Part shown: one piece after another, positions 6,489-12,322 of the stretch | Layout of the letters: the number at the start of each line of letters is the position of its first letter | How positions within the stretch are numbered: position 1 is the first letter of the stretch | Assembly (NCBI GenBank): GCA_014380105.1 | Contig: JACMKL010000092.1 | Location: forward strand, 1 to 12,322 | Origin: Candidatus Melainabacteria bacterium | GTDB taxonomy: Bacteria; Cyanobacteriota; Vampirovibrionia; Obscuribacterales; Obscuribacteraceae | Direction: 5' to 3' | DNA length: 12,322 bases | Notes under the pieces: model-generated | Seen by the model: the letters and a program-made list of their open reading frames with translations, nothing else | What the model was told of the DNA's origin: nothing | Databases searched by the model: none | Translations under genes and position numbers: made by a program

Positions 6489-7580
6489 TTAGTGTTTCTC
6501 AACCAATGTAAGCGAGATGCGCTCACACCTTTCGTCAACAGTCTTAACCTTCACGGTCACGCTGTCACCTACGGAAAGTGATACGTTGGCGCGTTTCAGG
6601 TCAGAGATGTGCACTAAGCCGTTGATCTCACTGCCCAGGTGTACGAAGACACCATAGTCGAATGAGCGAACAACTTTGCCTGTGTACTCTTTGTCTTTGG
6701 CGATTTGTTTCTCGAAGTTGATGCGGTCCAACCTCTTAGTTGCCAACCAGATTTTGCAATCTTTATGGTCGATGCGCTTGATTTCGAAGTGGCGGGTTTC
6801 ACCAACCTTAATCAGGTCAGTAATTGATTGTCCGGGAACCGAAGTGATATCGCGGCTGTACATGATGCCGGTCAAGTTTTCACCAAGGTCCACCAAAACG
6901 CCTTTCTCGCCGTCCTCAAGATTCAAGATCTTCTTAACGGTGCCTTCCACGATGTGACCAGCTTGAACATGGGCGATACTATCGCGGACAGCCTGCATGC
7001 CTGCCTTGGCGTTGCTCAAAATCAGGTCGCCGAAAGGGCCGCGGTGAGGGTCCGAGCTGATAACAACGACGTTTAGAGTTTGCTCAAGCATAGCTTTAAC
7101 GTCTGTGCGATCGGCAATCTCCTTAAACGGAACGAATCCGCGGATGCCTTTAAGAACTCCTTCTTCGAAAACAACACGCAGACCGGCGATGCGAGTCTTA
7201 CGTCTGTCTTCAGCTACGAAGAAGGCACGCACAGAGACAACTTCCCCGGAACCTTCCAATGATTCGATGTGCTTCCAGGCAAGGTACTTTGTGTGCGACA
7301 GAACCGCAGCTTTTTCGTACTCGGCAGGAGAAAGGACCCAGAAGTCAGCAGTGTCACCTTTTTGCAAGTCGCCAGCTTCAGATGCTTCGCAGAAGCCATC
7401 GAATTTAGTGCCGAAATCGACATAGATACCATCCTTCGTCGTCTGCACAACAGTGCCAGTGATAAAGGATTTTGACTTGGGCATGCTGCCGATGTTGCTG
7501 TTAGACACTAAGTTAGCGAAGGCTACGTTCGCTGCAGAATTTTGGTCTTCATTGAAGAACCTTACATTTGACTTTTTCAT
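6489..7580 (-). CDS. Four-domain S1 RNA-binding protein (ribosomal protein S1-like, 363 aa)
   Basis: The protein consists of four S1-type OB domains at about residues 39-95 (ITGTVVQTTKDGIYVDFG...GFCEASEA), 109-190 (divergent, GIRGFVPFKEI), 209-283 (VEGTVKKIL...GVLVDLGENLTGIMYSRDI) and 297-361 (YTGKVVRSFDYGVFVHLG...GLVHISDL). Domain four is closest to the canonical S1 pattern. The first 38 residues are a low-complexity tail. S1 domains bind single-stranded RNA, so mRNA binding, translation initiation or RNA turnover are likely roles. At 363 residues it matches the short S1 proteins of several phyla and is smaller than the six-domain proteobacterial RpsA. Whether it is the host's only S1 or an accessory paralogue cannot be decided here. 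The surrounding unknown genes favour an accessory one. Its 431-nt upstream region carries the bipartite element shared with the 202-aa gene. Confidence 0.85.
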   Translation of the reverse strand: MKKSNVRFFNEDQNSAANVAFANLVSNSNIGSMPKSKSFITGTVVQTTKDGIYVDFGTKFDGFCEASEAGDLQKGDTADFWVLSPAEYEKAAVLSHTKYLAWKHIESLEGSGEVVSVRAFFVAEDRRKTRIAGLRVVFEEGVLKGIRGFVPFKEIADRTDVKAMLEQTLNVVVISSDPHRGPFGDLILSNAKAGMQAVRDSIAHVQAGHIVEGTVKKILNLEDGEKGVLVDLGENLTGIMYSRDITSVPGQSITDLIKVGETRHFEIKRIDHKDCKIWLATKRLDRINFEKQIAKDKEYTGKVVRSFDYGVFVHLGSEINGLVHISDLKRANVSLSVGDSVTVKVKTVDERCERISLTLVEKH

Positions 7581-7693
7581 TTGAAATTTATTTATGCATC
7601 ATTGATGCGGTTATAAAAAATGCATCGACCTAATCACACTTGCGACTGAGACTTTGGCTGAAATTGCCGTGGAGACTTGGTTGTTGTTTGCCT

Positions 7694-7879
7694 GGGTCCT
7701 GTCTGGAGATGTGATGTCGATACTTGTTTTGAATCTACATAAGACGCCCCATTAAACACAACAAATGTTCCCTAGAGATAGAACACCTGTTTCCCATGCC
7801 TGCGCACGTTTCGGCTGTTTCTCCAAATCGAGAAGATAAAATCGAATCTGAATCTTCGAATGTAAACTGACTCACTTGC
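7694..7879 (-). promoter_or_regulatory. Bipartite conserved upstream element, copy 1 (S1-domain gene)
   Basis: Two blocks match the region upstream of the 202-aa gene. Block one is 7859-7879 (19 of 21 identical), centred on an imperfect 13-nt dyad AACTGACTCACTT. Block two is 7694-7726 (27 of 33 identical), beginning GGGTCCT and ending GATACTTG on the plus strand. Exactly 132 nt lie between them in both copies, and that spacer is only weakly similar. On the minus strand block one is about 280 nt and block two about 115-145 nt upstream of the ATG at 7580. I see no full promoter consensus. The rest of the 7581-8011 gap holds small hairpins (for example 7596-7608, GCATCA/TGATGC) and no convincing gene. 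Confidence 0.6.
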
Positions 7880-8011
7880 GCGCCGCCTGTGGTATCACAG
7901 CACGCCAGACATTAAGTGGTTTATGTGCTGACCAGCCGCCACATACCAGCGCTAACACTCAAGTTGATTTAGTTCTGAGCTTTGTTAAGCTACTAAGAAT
8001 CGGCGCGATTA

Positions 8012-9040
8012 TCATTTCAGGTAGGGCGTGAGTAATTCCACGAGTGGACTGAACTCGGCTGATACAGAAGGTTCTTCTGGATAAGCAACTAAATTGGCTA
8101 AGCCAGATTCGTAGCAGATTCTATCGACTACTATTTCCCCAGAATGCCCCTCACTTAATTCAGCGATAGCACGCAATGCAGCCTCGCGCAGGCGTGGAAG
8201 GAGATCGATCGGCAACTGCACTATATCTTCGCATTCAACCACCGAGAGAGTGTTCTGCCGCTTAAAGTACGAGAGGTAAAAAGACTTAGATTTCTCGAAG
8301 TCCAATATGCCGTTTAGCCGCTCAAGTCCCTTATCGCTTTGCTGCAATTGAAGTACAAGCAGTTGGTTCGAATAATCCTTGCGACAAACGCTTGCGGGAA
8401 TTGCATGTAATTTTTCCCAAAGCTTCGGTGTAAAACCCATGTCGTAGGTGAATTCCACTGTACTTACTCTGCCAATCACCAAGAATCTCTCTCCTTTGAC
8501 GTTTCGGTAGATACCGCCGGGCGATAGATGTTTCACTTTTGCGATTGTCCTACGTTTGCCTGCTTCGATAAGGGCGCTGTGAAGAGCCGAGCCGACTCTC
8601 ACTAACTTAATCTGTGAGCCAACTTTGCCCCAGACAAATGAGCCATTGATTTTTCCGCCCTTCTCGATGCCGCTGAGAATTAGGGCGTCAAGCAATACAT
8701 CCTCTCGAAGGTCGAACCAATAGCCCTCTTCCGTCATCACCTTGTAAGCTCTACCTCCACGGCCACGAGCTTCCAAACCAGCAATGCGAATCTGAAAAGG
8801 ATCATTGGCGCGTTCAATTTGCTTTGGCAAATTTTGGCTGGACTGCGGTAAATCCTTGTTGTATCCGGCCCAGCCAAGCGCAGTCTCGAGACTTTCCGGA
8901 CTAGCTTTGTCGACCGGAAAGCATGGAAAGATCACCTCATTCATGACAGCAATGCCTTCTAAATCTTCCCACTCAACATTTATTGTCCTGGCGACGTTTA
9001 ACACGTATATCAATCGCTCTGGAATATTTCCTTGAATCAT
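8012..9040 (-). CDS. Unknown protein (342 aa)
   Basis: This is a soluble protein with no signal peptide or membrane helix, and I do not recognise its family. The N-terminal 50 residues read as a helical domain. A linker rich in Gln, Asn and Ser (about 65-75) leads to a beta-rich middle region with GRGGRAYKVMTEEGYWFDL (about 94-112) and LSPGGIYRNVKGERFLVIGR (about 173-192). Short strand-turn patterns there suggest small SH3- or OB-like beta barrels. The C-terminal 110 residues are helix-rich (LLPRLREAALRAIAELSE). The ATG at 9040 has an A-rich leader (TTAAACAAATAAAGACC) and a hairpin 15 nt upstream. It lies between the transposase relic and the S1-domain gene. Confidence 0.72.
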   Translation of the reverse strand: MIQGNIPERLIYVLNVARTINVEWEDLEGIAVMNEVIFPCFPVDKASPESLETALGWAGYNKDLPQSSQNLPKQIERANDPFQIRIAGLEARGRGGRAYKVMTEEGYWFDLREDVLLDALILSGIEKGGKINGSFVWGKVGSQIKLVRVGSALHSALIEAGKRRTIAKVKHLSPGGIYRNVKGERFLVIGRVSTVEFTYDMGFTPKLWEKLHAIPASVCRKDYSNQLLVLQLQQSDKGLERLNGILDFEKSKSFYLSYFKRQNTLSVVECEDIVQLPIDLLPRLREAALRAIAELSEGHSGEIVVDRICYESGLANLVAYPEEPSVSAEFSPLVELLTPYLK

Positions 9041-9055
9041 GGTCTTTATTTGTTT

Positions 9056-9075
9056 AAGGGAGCGTTAGCTCCTTT
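9056..9075 (-). repeat. 8-bp hairpin in the leader of the 342-aa gene
   Basis: On the minus strand AAAGGAGC pairs with GCTCCCTT (one wobble) around the loop TAAC, ending 15 nt before the ATG at 9040. The 5' arm contains AAAGGAG, a good Shine-Dalgarno string, but it is too far from the ATG for normal use and would be sequestered in the stem. Confidence 0.5.
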
Positions 9076-9232
9076 GTGTTCATTTCAGCTTTTACTAGTG
9101 AAGCAAAATTAGTTTGTCGCCCAGGTCCAGGTGCAGCAGGAGCGTTGCGGCATGAGCTGCGCACTCCTCGCTTAATGATGAGTCAAGATCTTTCGCCATA
9201 TAAAGTGACAAGTGGATTGTAGGTGGGAAGTG

Positions 9233-9254
9233 AACGTGCGTTTCGCGCACTGTT
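9233..9254 (-). repeat. 8-bp bulged hairpin at the end of the transposase relic
   Basis: AACGTGCG (9233-9240) pairs with CGCAC(T)GTT (9246-9254) with one bulged base and a 5-nt loop. It overlaps the stop codon of the transposase relic. No U tract follows on the minus strand. Confidence 0.45.
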
Positions 9255-9813
9255 AATATTTGATATAACGCTGCCACCAAAGGAGGTCTCGACGTGTACG
9301 CATAATATTTTTATGCCTGTTCTTGTTATAGACCAACTCGAAGTATGTGAGGATGCTGAGCCGAGCGTTCTCAAACGTTTCATATTTTTGATGATTGAGA
9401 AACTCGTTGCCCAGGGCATGGAAAAAGACATTCGCAACTGCATTAACCGATTGAATGCCTCGAAACATCTTATGCTTGCAGCCGTACTTTCTTAGTTTAG
9501 AGCGAAAGGCTGTCTTGTATGCGTCGTGGTATTGCGTAAGCACTACTTGCGGTACTCGGCTATTCAGCCCCGAACCCACTCCTCTAAATGCAGCCACAAC
9601 AAGGTCAGGGCTAACCTCGGGCGCGAGCGACCAACCAGTAACCTTGCGCGTTTGAAGATCTACGAATATGACAATATAGAGCCAACCTTCTTTGGTTACA
9701 ATGTATCGAAGACTGCTAACCCAAGTTCGAGTTAGTCCCTTGTCATTGAGCTTGCGTCGGAACAAGTTGACCTTGACTCTCTTTAAACTTCCACCAAGTT
9801 GATTCATTTTCAA
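9253..9813 (-). pseudogene. Decayed or domesticated IS3-family transposase (rve/DDE domain)
   Basis: The product matches the catalytic core of IS3-type OrfB. The conserved order is WVSSLRYI, EGWLYIVIFVDLQTRKVTGWSL, VLTQYHDAY, NAVANVFFHAL, YETFENARLSILTYFELVYNKNRH. The functional family carries WVTDITYI, HSDRGSQY and AVAESFF at these places. The first catalytic Asp is therefore Ser34, the second Asp (D97) is kept although its neighbours are altered, and the Glu is Asn128. DNA cleavage should be impossible. The N-terminal helix-turn-helix region is missing. The frame stays open upstream of the TTG at 9813 to a TAG at 9916-9918, with residues TRLKMNQLGG resembling the family's RLMRELGL segment, but no ATG occurs there (ATG at 9807 within). 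It is probably a dead IS remnant. An intact 221-codon frame with lost active-site residues also leaves domestication possible. No paired IS termini were found. Confidence 0.8.
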
Positions 9814-9879
9814 TCTAGTTAGGTTGCCACCACCAGCGGTGAAATGATACTGAGATTTCTCTGGATAATAATCAATTCT

Positions 9880-9917
9880 AGAGGAACCACCGAGTATAGA
9901 AACGCAGTGGCTCCTCT
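9880..9917. repeat. 11-bp inverted repeat upstream of the transposase relic
   Basis: AGAGGAACCAC (9880-9890) and GTGGCTCCTCT (9907-9917) pair with one wobble around a 16-nt loop. It overlaps the point where the transposase frame closes upstream. It could be an IS-derived structure or the 3' hairpin of the transcript from the 202-aa gene. No U tract follows on either strand. The 9919-10060 gap otherwise holds only a 30-codon ORF of doubtful reality. Confidence 0.55.
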
Positions 9918-10060
9918 ATTTAAGTCGGCATCAGGAACACTCGCGTTTTACTAATGAGAGCAGTCCACGGACCTCGCTCTTTGTTCTTTCGATAGTCATG
10001 ACTAGTCTGCATTTAACAAATGAAATTGGAAATCAGAGCCCACTTTCTCCCTGCACACGG

Positions 10061-10669
10061 CTAAATAATCCGTTTATCCGTTTCGTAAAGACGAAGATCA
10101 TTGCCATCGAACATTGCGTAACGGCTCCATGACTGAGTCTTCTCAACAGCAAAGAAAACTACTTTTGGACCCAAGAAGGACCAAAATCCAGTACGTTGCT
10201 CCTTAACTTTTTCGATCACAGTGTAGCGAAGGATCTGATGAAAGCAAATTTCCTCACCTTCACTCAGCTTGATTAGCCGCGGTTGTCTTAATGAACCAGC
10301 AAGTAAGTTTTCGCTCCGCAAGCCGGCAATGGGCATAAATTCCGCGTGTGGGCCGAGCTTGTCTGTGTAGTAATCGATTGCAATCAAAGCCTCTCTGGAA
10401 GAGCCTTTTACAATCTTTGCAACTCCCCCATCAGTGGTGATCGCAGTGCAGTTAGTCATCAGGAAAAATTCTTGCTGCACATCTGAATATTTTTCTCGCG
10501 CCAGGAAGAATGTTTGTGAATCTTCTCGACCTCTCGATACAACATCAGCTGCCACAACAATCTTCATCAATCCTACAGAGATGAAGAATTCATTGCTGCG
10601 CTCCAGGCGGATATGCCTTTCGAAAATCGACACCTTACCCGAACTGCACTGCACACTAAATAGCTTCAT
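10061..10669 (-). CDS. Unknown beta-rich protein (202 aa)
   Basis: The protein begins MKLFSVQCSSGKVSIFERHI and I do not recognise it. Many short alternating strands (EFFISVGLMKIVVAADVVS, KVVFFAVEKTQSWSRYAMF) and few helices suggest a beta-sandwich or barrel. There is no signal peptide; the patch GFWSFLGPKVVFFAV (about 161-175) is hydrophobic but too short for a membrane span. The ATG at 10669 follows an A-rich leader (CTAAAACCAAATCAAAAC) without a Shine-Dalgarno. It is the first minus-strand gene of the series, and its upstream region carries the second copy of the bipartite element also found before the S1-domain gene, so the two are likely expressed under the same conditions. Confidence 0.7.
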   Translation of the reverse strand: MKLFSVQCSSGKVSIFERHIRLERSNEFFISVGLMKIVVAADVVSRGREDSQTFFLAREKYSDVQQEFFLMTNCTAITTDGGVAKIVKGSSREALIAIDYYTDKLGPHAEFMPIAGLRSENLLAGSLRQPRLIKLSEGEEICFHQILRYTVIEKVKEQRTGFWSFLGPKVVFFAVEKTQSWSRYAMFDGNDLRLYETDKRII

Positions 10670-10727
10670 GTTTTGATTTGGTTTTAGTTTAATGCATCAA
10701 CTGGATCGCTCTGGCGAAAAGAAGTAA

Positions 10728-10739
10728 TGATTTAAATCA
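10728..10739. promoter_or_regulatory. 12-bp perfect palindrome (possible operator)
   Basis: TGATTTAAATCA is an exact palindrome about 60 bp upstream of the 202-aa gene start. Its AT-rich symmetric form is compatible with a repressor site. No equivalent is present at the same place before the S1-domain gene, so it is only a candidate. Confidence 0.3.
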
Positions 10740-10767
10740 CGCGGTGGTTTAGATCTGGGGTTGCGTG

Positions 10768-10953
10768 GGGTCCTTTCTGGAATTGCGAAGTTGATACTTG
10801 GCATCAACCTACAAGAAAGATCGCCAAGAATCCAAATAGAATTCATTCAGAGAATGATGACTCTTCACCGACAGGGGAGTGTTTTCGACGTTTGAATAAA
10901 TCATCAAAAAGAAAGAAGTTTGAATATACACCAATGTAAATTGACTCAATTGC
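10768..10953 (-). promoter_or_regulatory. Bipartite conserved upstream element, copy 2 (202-aa gene)
   Basis: This is the second copy of the element at 7694-7879, offset by exactly 3074 bp in both blocks. The dyad block (10933-10953) contains a perfect 13-nt dyad AATTGACTCAATT at 10939-10951. The second block (10768-10800) ends GATACTTG on the plus strand. Relative to the ATG at 10669 the blocks lie about 265 and 100-130 nt upstream. Both gene leaders also contain TGATGCAT a little upstream of the start codon (7596-7603 region and 10692-10699 region). Beyond the dyad block the similarity stops. The remainder of the 10670-11136 gap shows no convincing gene on either strand. Confidence 0.6.
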
Positions 10954-11136
10954 AATTTTGACGACCAAATATGAATTGACTTGATCGCGTGAGGTTCTGC
11001 TCGCAAAAAAACATTCAATCGTTCAGAGTGAGCTTTCGTTATTTGCCTCAAAAGAACAATTCTAAATCGCCCGCCACGAAAGGCGAAGAGTCATTCGCGC
11101 AAGCTCGAAAAAAGCACGTTACCGTTTTAGAAAAGC

Positions 11137-11610
11137 ATGGACCAGCTCCCCGAAGTCGACGATTTGAAGGCCGCAGTAGACTACTTATGTAAACTTCCTC
11201 AAGTAGACAAGAAAAATATTTTTGCCGTTGGTCACAGTGTGGGTGGAACAAACGTTGTGCTTCTTTCTGAAATCGACTCGCGCCTAAAAAAAGTTGCCGC
11301 TTGCGGTGCTTACGCTGATTTCGACCGGGGAGTCTATTACGAACAGCTGAGACCCTATGAGAAGGTGGATAAAGAACATCAGCTTCGATCCTTTGGCATG
11401 TGGACTTCCGATTTGCATTGTCCCGTCTTATTTTGCTTTGGCGGCAACGATCCAGTCGAAAAAGCATACAGCGTCCAAGCTCAGGACATGCAGGTTGAAG
11501 CCGAAAAGCATAAGAAGCAAGTTAGAGTAGAACTGCTTCCAGGCTACGATCACTTTCAAGCTTTTTTGCCTTCCCTAAATAAAATTGTCCCTTTCTTCGA
11601 AGAAAAATAG
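11137..11610 (+). pseudogene. Alpha/beta hydrolase, N-terminally truncated (S9/dienelactone hydrolase type)
   Basis: The open frame encodes the C-terminal 157 residues of an alpha/beta hydrolase. Residues EVDDLKAAVDYLCKLPQVD (6-24) lead to the nucleophile elbow GHSVGG (Ser34), then FGGNDP with the acid Asp105 and GYDHF with His139. The catalytic triad is complete, but the first 100 or so residues, including the early strands and the oxyanion loop, are missing. An in-frame TAG lies two codons before the ATG at 11137. I see no hydrolase-like sequence in the other upstream plus-strand frames. The ATG has no good ribosome binding site. It is the only plus-strand gene here and its loss of the 5' end coincides with the edge of the minus-strand gene series, as expected if that region inserted into it. 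It is probably non-functional. Confidence 0.7.
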
Positions 11611-11723
11611 CGAGGCAATTGTTAGTAACGCTAATAGAATTTGCGACCACTAAATACGTTGAAACAAATGTTCCGCAATTACTAGAAAATTTCTACTACG
11701 GTGCTCTATAGTTTTACTACCCC

Positions 11724-11767
11724 AAAAAAAAAGCCTCTCAACGTTCTCCGAGAATGTGAAGAGGCTT
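11724..11767 (-). terminator. Strong rho-independent terminator after the 27-aa ORF
   Basis: On the minus strand AAGCCTCT pairs with AGAGGCTT, continued by an inner stem ACATTCT/AGAACGT (one wobble) around CGG and followed by nine T residues. It ends the transcript coming from the carboxypeptidase and the 27-aa ORF. The 11611-11723 stretch holds nothing else recognisable, and I see no terminator for the plus-strand hydrolase. Confidence 0.9.
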
Positions 11768-11785
11768 GCTAACAACATTTAGCGA

Positions 11786-11869
11786 TCACGTGTACATCAT
11801 TTTGTTGGCAAACCAGCCGGAAGCCATAATGAAAAAACCACTTTTGTATTCGACAATTATCGTATTCAT
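11786..11869 (-). CDS. 27-codon small ORF with strong Shine-Dalgarno
   Basis: ATG at 11869 to TGA at 11786-11788, encoding MNTIIVEYKSGFFIMASGWF followed by ANKMMYT. GGAGG lies five bases before the ATG (GGAGGAAACT ATG), the best ribosome binding site in the window. A strong terminator follows 18 nt after the stop. It starts about 50 nt downstream of the carboxypeptidase remnant. The middle of the peptide is hydrophobic and aromatic (GFFIMASGWF), so membrane association is possible. No known family. The combination of Shine-Dalgarno, ORF and terminator supports a real small gene, but its length makes chance hard to exclude. Confidence 0.5.
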   Translation of the reverse strand: MNTIIVEYKSGFFIMASGWFANKMMYT

Positions 11870-11918
11870 AGTTTCCTCCAGAGCCACCACGCGGCGCTCG
11901 ATAAAGAGGTGACTTCAG

Positions 11919-12170
11919 TCAGCCACCGTACCTTGGACCCGGTCCGCCAAATTCACAGAACAAGCCTTGCAGCATTTTGTTCTGGGACATACGCAACTGA
12001 ACTGTGTTTCTTCCGCGCTGGAAAATCACAAACAATACTTGCCCACGCAAGAGCGTGCTCATCTCACCGACCAGAACACTTGCCCCATGGTCAGTCTCTT
12101 TCAAGGTGCCTGTCTTGCCGACAAGAAAGCTTTTCAAATCACTTCCTTCAAAACGCCTGTAGATTGTCCC
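11919..12170 (-). pseudogene. D-Ala-D-Ala carboxypeptidase (PBP4/DacB type), C-terminal fragment
   Basis: The C-terminal 83 residues of a penicillin-binding serine peptidase are visible: GTIYRRFEGSDLKSFLVGKTGTL, whose KTG is the third active-site motif of the family, then strands ending in RGQVLFVIFQRGRNTVQ and a stop at 11919-11921. PBP4-type enzymes trim or cleave peptidoglycan cross-links in the periplasm and usually have about 400-500 residues with SxxK and SxN motifs further upstream; these are absent. The homology stops near 12170. Upstream in the same frame the codons give Pro- and Arg-rich nonsense (PRRWPSPPFLPP) that is really another gene read out of frame. The fragment cannot be functional as it stands in this sequence. 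Confidence 0.7.
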
Positions 12171-12321
12171 CGATGTCCGCGGTGGCAAAAAAGGCGGACT
12201 TGGCCAGCGCCTTGGCAAAATCATACACCACCTGCTGGCCCATGTCGTTTTTGCGGTAGAGCCCTCTGAGACGCAGCTCATAAACAACCGGAGCCGCGGC
12301 GGGCTGCCCCTTGCCGACCAC
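12148..12321 (-). other. GC-rich fragment of an unrelated gene fused to the carboxypeptidase end
   Basis: A frame open from the right edge reads VVYELRLRGLYRKNDMGQQV followed by VYDFAKALAKSAFFATADI, then loses sense and stops at 12148-12150. About 61% of the bases from 12181 on are G or C, visibly more than in the rest of the window. The pattern GLYR...GQQVVYDFAKALAKSAFF resembles a strand-helix motif seen in PilN/Amuc_1100-like pilus-associated proteins; this family guess is weak. The coding sense ends at about 12170, exactly where carboxypeptidase homology begins in a different frame. It is therefore a junction between two genes, by recombination or by faulty assembly. Confidence 0.45.
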
Positions 12322-12322
12322 C

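Noticed and set aside
7681..7730. Known riboswitch class in the S1-gene leader
   Set aside because: The conserved block has no strong stem and no motif of a riboswitch I know; only conservation with copy 2 supports a function.
9095..9280. 61-codon minus-strand frame (or 34 codons from the ATG at 9199) after the transposase relic
   Set aside because: It has no ribosome binding site, no family resemblance and overlaps the transposase end from a GTG start; cannot be told from chance.
9919..10060. 30-codon minus-strand ORF (MQTSHDYRKN...) between the 202-aa gene and the transposase relic
   Set aside because: No Shine-Dalgarno and no match I can name; possibly transposase debris, but unsupported.
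10809..11051. 80-codon minus-strand frame upstream of the 202-aa gene
   Set aside because: It spans the conserved non-coding element, and the matching region upstream of the S1 gene is not open in that frame, so it is probably not coding.
10989..11192. 68-codon plus-strand frame overlapping the start of the truncated hydrolase
   Set aside because: The overlap is in a different frame from the hydrolase motifs and its own product shows no hydrolase N-terminal features.
1..12322. CRISPR arrays, tRNA or rRNA genes
   Set aside because: No regularly spaced direct repeats and no cloverleaf or rRNA-like stretch was seen on either strand.

Overview
The window is bacterial DNA of roughly balanced base composition. 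It has short intergenic gaps, several intrinsic terminators and an IS3-type transposase relic. No gene fixes the host lineage. Most proteins are unrecognised, which suggests an accessory region (island, megaplasmid or large phage) of a poorly sampled bacterium.

Layout: from the left edge to about 10.7 kb every gene is on the minus strand. Read in the direction of transcription (right to left) there is a 202-aa unknown protein, a decayed IS3-family transposase, a 342-aa unknown protein, and a 363-aa protein with four S1 RNA-binding domains. Then come two small paralogous proteins (99 and 117 aa) flanking a 95-aa membrane protein, a 630-aa membrane protein with a large exported domain, and a membrane-anchored alpha/beta hydrolase. 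The series ends with 99-aa and 58-aa coupled genes, a 267-aa helical protein, a 104-aa membrane protein and a truncated gene at the left edge. Most gene boundaries carry an inverted repeat, and several are clear rho-independent terminators. Most starts follow an A-rich leader without an obvious Shine-Dalgarno sequence.

The most unusual signal is non-coding. The long upstream regions of the S1-domain gene (431 nt) and of the 202-aa gene (467 nt to the next gene) share a bipartite element. It consists of a 21-nt block centred on a TGASTCA dyad and a 33-nt block, separated by exactly 132 poorly conserved nucleotides in both copies. This suggests that the two transcription units are co-regulated.

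The right end (about 11.1 kb onward) looks different. It holds an N-terminally truncated plus-strand alpha/beta hydrolase, a 27-codon minus-strand ORF with a strong Shine-Dalgarno sequence and its own terminator, and the C-terminal end of a PBP4-type D-Ala-D-Ala carboxypeptidase. Near 12,170 the carboxypeptidase is joined out of frame to a GC-rich fragment of an unrelated gene. The truncated hydrolase may mark an island boundary. The final 150 bp may be a recombination scar or an assembly chimera.
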